From the NCBI GenBank assembly GCA_900538905.1, contig UPZS01000023.1, positions 1 through 32,839 of the forward strand: DNA of 32,839 nucleotides, given 5' to 3'. Position 1 is the first letter of the stretch, and each line of letters opens with the position of its first letter. This document shows, one piece after another, positions 32,503 through 32,839 of the stretch. Under the pieces are notes generated by a model. That model was not told the origin of the DNA and searched no databases. It saw only the letters and a list, made by a program, of their open reading frames with translations. This DNA is from an uncultured Sutterella sp. (GTDB lineage: Bacteria; Pseudomonadota; Gammaproteobacteria; Burkholderiales; Burkholderiaceae_F). The position numbers and the translations under genes are program-made.

Positions 32503-32839
32503 ATGAAGACAAAGCAAAAAAAGATGCTTATACGCATCATCCTTGCAGCAACGCTTCTCGTAGGTCTCGCGTTTGCACCGGTCACGGGACCTTTGAGATT
32601 GGCGCTTTACCTTATCCCCTATCTTCTTGTCGGCTATGACATCCTGCTCAAGGCAGCAAAAGGCATACGAAACGGCCGTGTTTTCGATGAAAATTTTCTA
32701 ATGACCGTTGCTACCTTGGGCGCCATTGCCATAGCACTTTACGACGATACCGGCGAGTACACGGAAGCCGTTGCCGTGATGCTCTTTTATCAGATCGGTG
32801 AATGGTTTCAGGCGTATGCCGTGGGCAAGAGCCGCAAAA
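32503..32839 (+). CDS. Zn/Cd/Pb-type P1B ATPase, N-terminal part (runs off the window)
   Basis: The frame opens at ATG 32503 and stays open to the window end, 112 codons. After a short basic start (MKTKQKKMLIRI) come hydrophobic helices, then DILLKAAKGIRNGRVFDENFL, MTVATLGAIAIAL and EAVAVMLFYQIGEWFQ, ending AVGKSRK. These are hallmarks of the ZntA/CadA group just before the actuator domain. The usual N-terminal HMA domain is absent; a separate HMA protein is encoded just upstream. No clear ribosome site is seen before the ATG. The CPC, DKTGT and other motifs lie outside the window, so metal specificity rests on this N-terminal similarity and on the neighbours. Confidence 0.88.
   Translation, partial: MKTKQKKMLIRIILAATLLVGLAFAPVTGPLRLALYLIPYLLVGYDILLKAAKGIRNGRVFDENFLMTVATLGAIAIALYDDTGEYTEAVAVMLFYQIGEWFQAYAVGKSRK

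Noticed and set aside
1..32839. CRISPR array or rRNA genes
   Set aside because: No regularly spaced direct repeats and no rRNA-like segments were seen anywhere in the window.

Overview
The window (about 32.8 kb, moderately GC-rich) looks like a chromosomal segment of a gut-type betaproteobacterium, most likely Sutterellaceae (Sutterella/Parasutterella group). The reasons are a betaproteobacterial set of housekeeping genes (mfd, parE, a Hya-type hydrogenase), Tat-exported oxidoreductases with a small multihaem cytochrome, and many small transposable elements. The placement rests on family knowledge, not on a search.

Layout: 1-185 is the right end of an IS200/IS605-type element whose body lies outside the window. 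498-5352 is an uptake [NiFe]-hydrogenase locus: small subunit, large subunit, cytochrome b anchor, a strong terminator, then the maturation protease and a HypC chaperone. The small subunit carries the two extra cysteines of oxygen-tolerant enzymes. 5433-8918 is mfd. 8998-11381 holds two coupled genes for repeat proteins of unknown function, and 11577-12812 a DUF401 membrane protein. 12971-16130 is a copper locus: CopA with a second metal-binding domain fused at its C-terminus, and behind an internal Shine-Dalgarno an in-frame start that could also yield a free CopZ chaperone; a divergent HxlR-family regulator has a Cys/His-rich tail.

16315-21669 is an accessory region: an AlpA-like gene, a MetQ lipoprotein, a tyrosine-integrase remnant, a possible 27-residue membrane peptide behind two hairpins, and an IS607-type element (serine recombinase plus an unusually long TnpB) that seems to have split a RibD-C-domain gene. 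21799-26040 is ordinary core: SIMPL protein, parE, AI-2E-family permease, tRNA-Arg(CCT). Next to the tRNA lies a decayed AlbA-type gene.

26748-29506 pairs a ModE-like regulator with a divergent module: a Tat-exported FMN alpha-hydroxy-acid dehydrogenase bearing a four-cysteine motif, followed by a triheme periplasmic cytochrome c. This looks like a periplasmic electron-input module of unknown substrate, and I rate it the most interesting system here. 29555-31450 is an IS110 transposase fragment truncated by a TnpB-only IS605-type element. 31686-32839 is a metal-efflux locus: an ArsR/SmtB repressor, a divergent stand-alone metal-binding domain protein, and the start of a Zn/Cd-type P-type ATPase lacking its own N-terminal metal-binding domain, with shared inverted-repeat operators.
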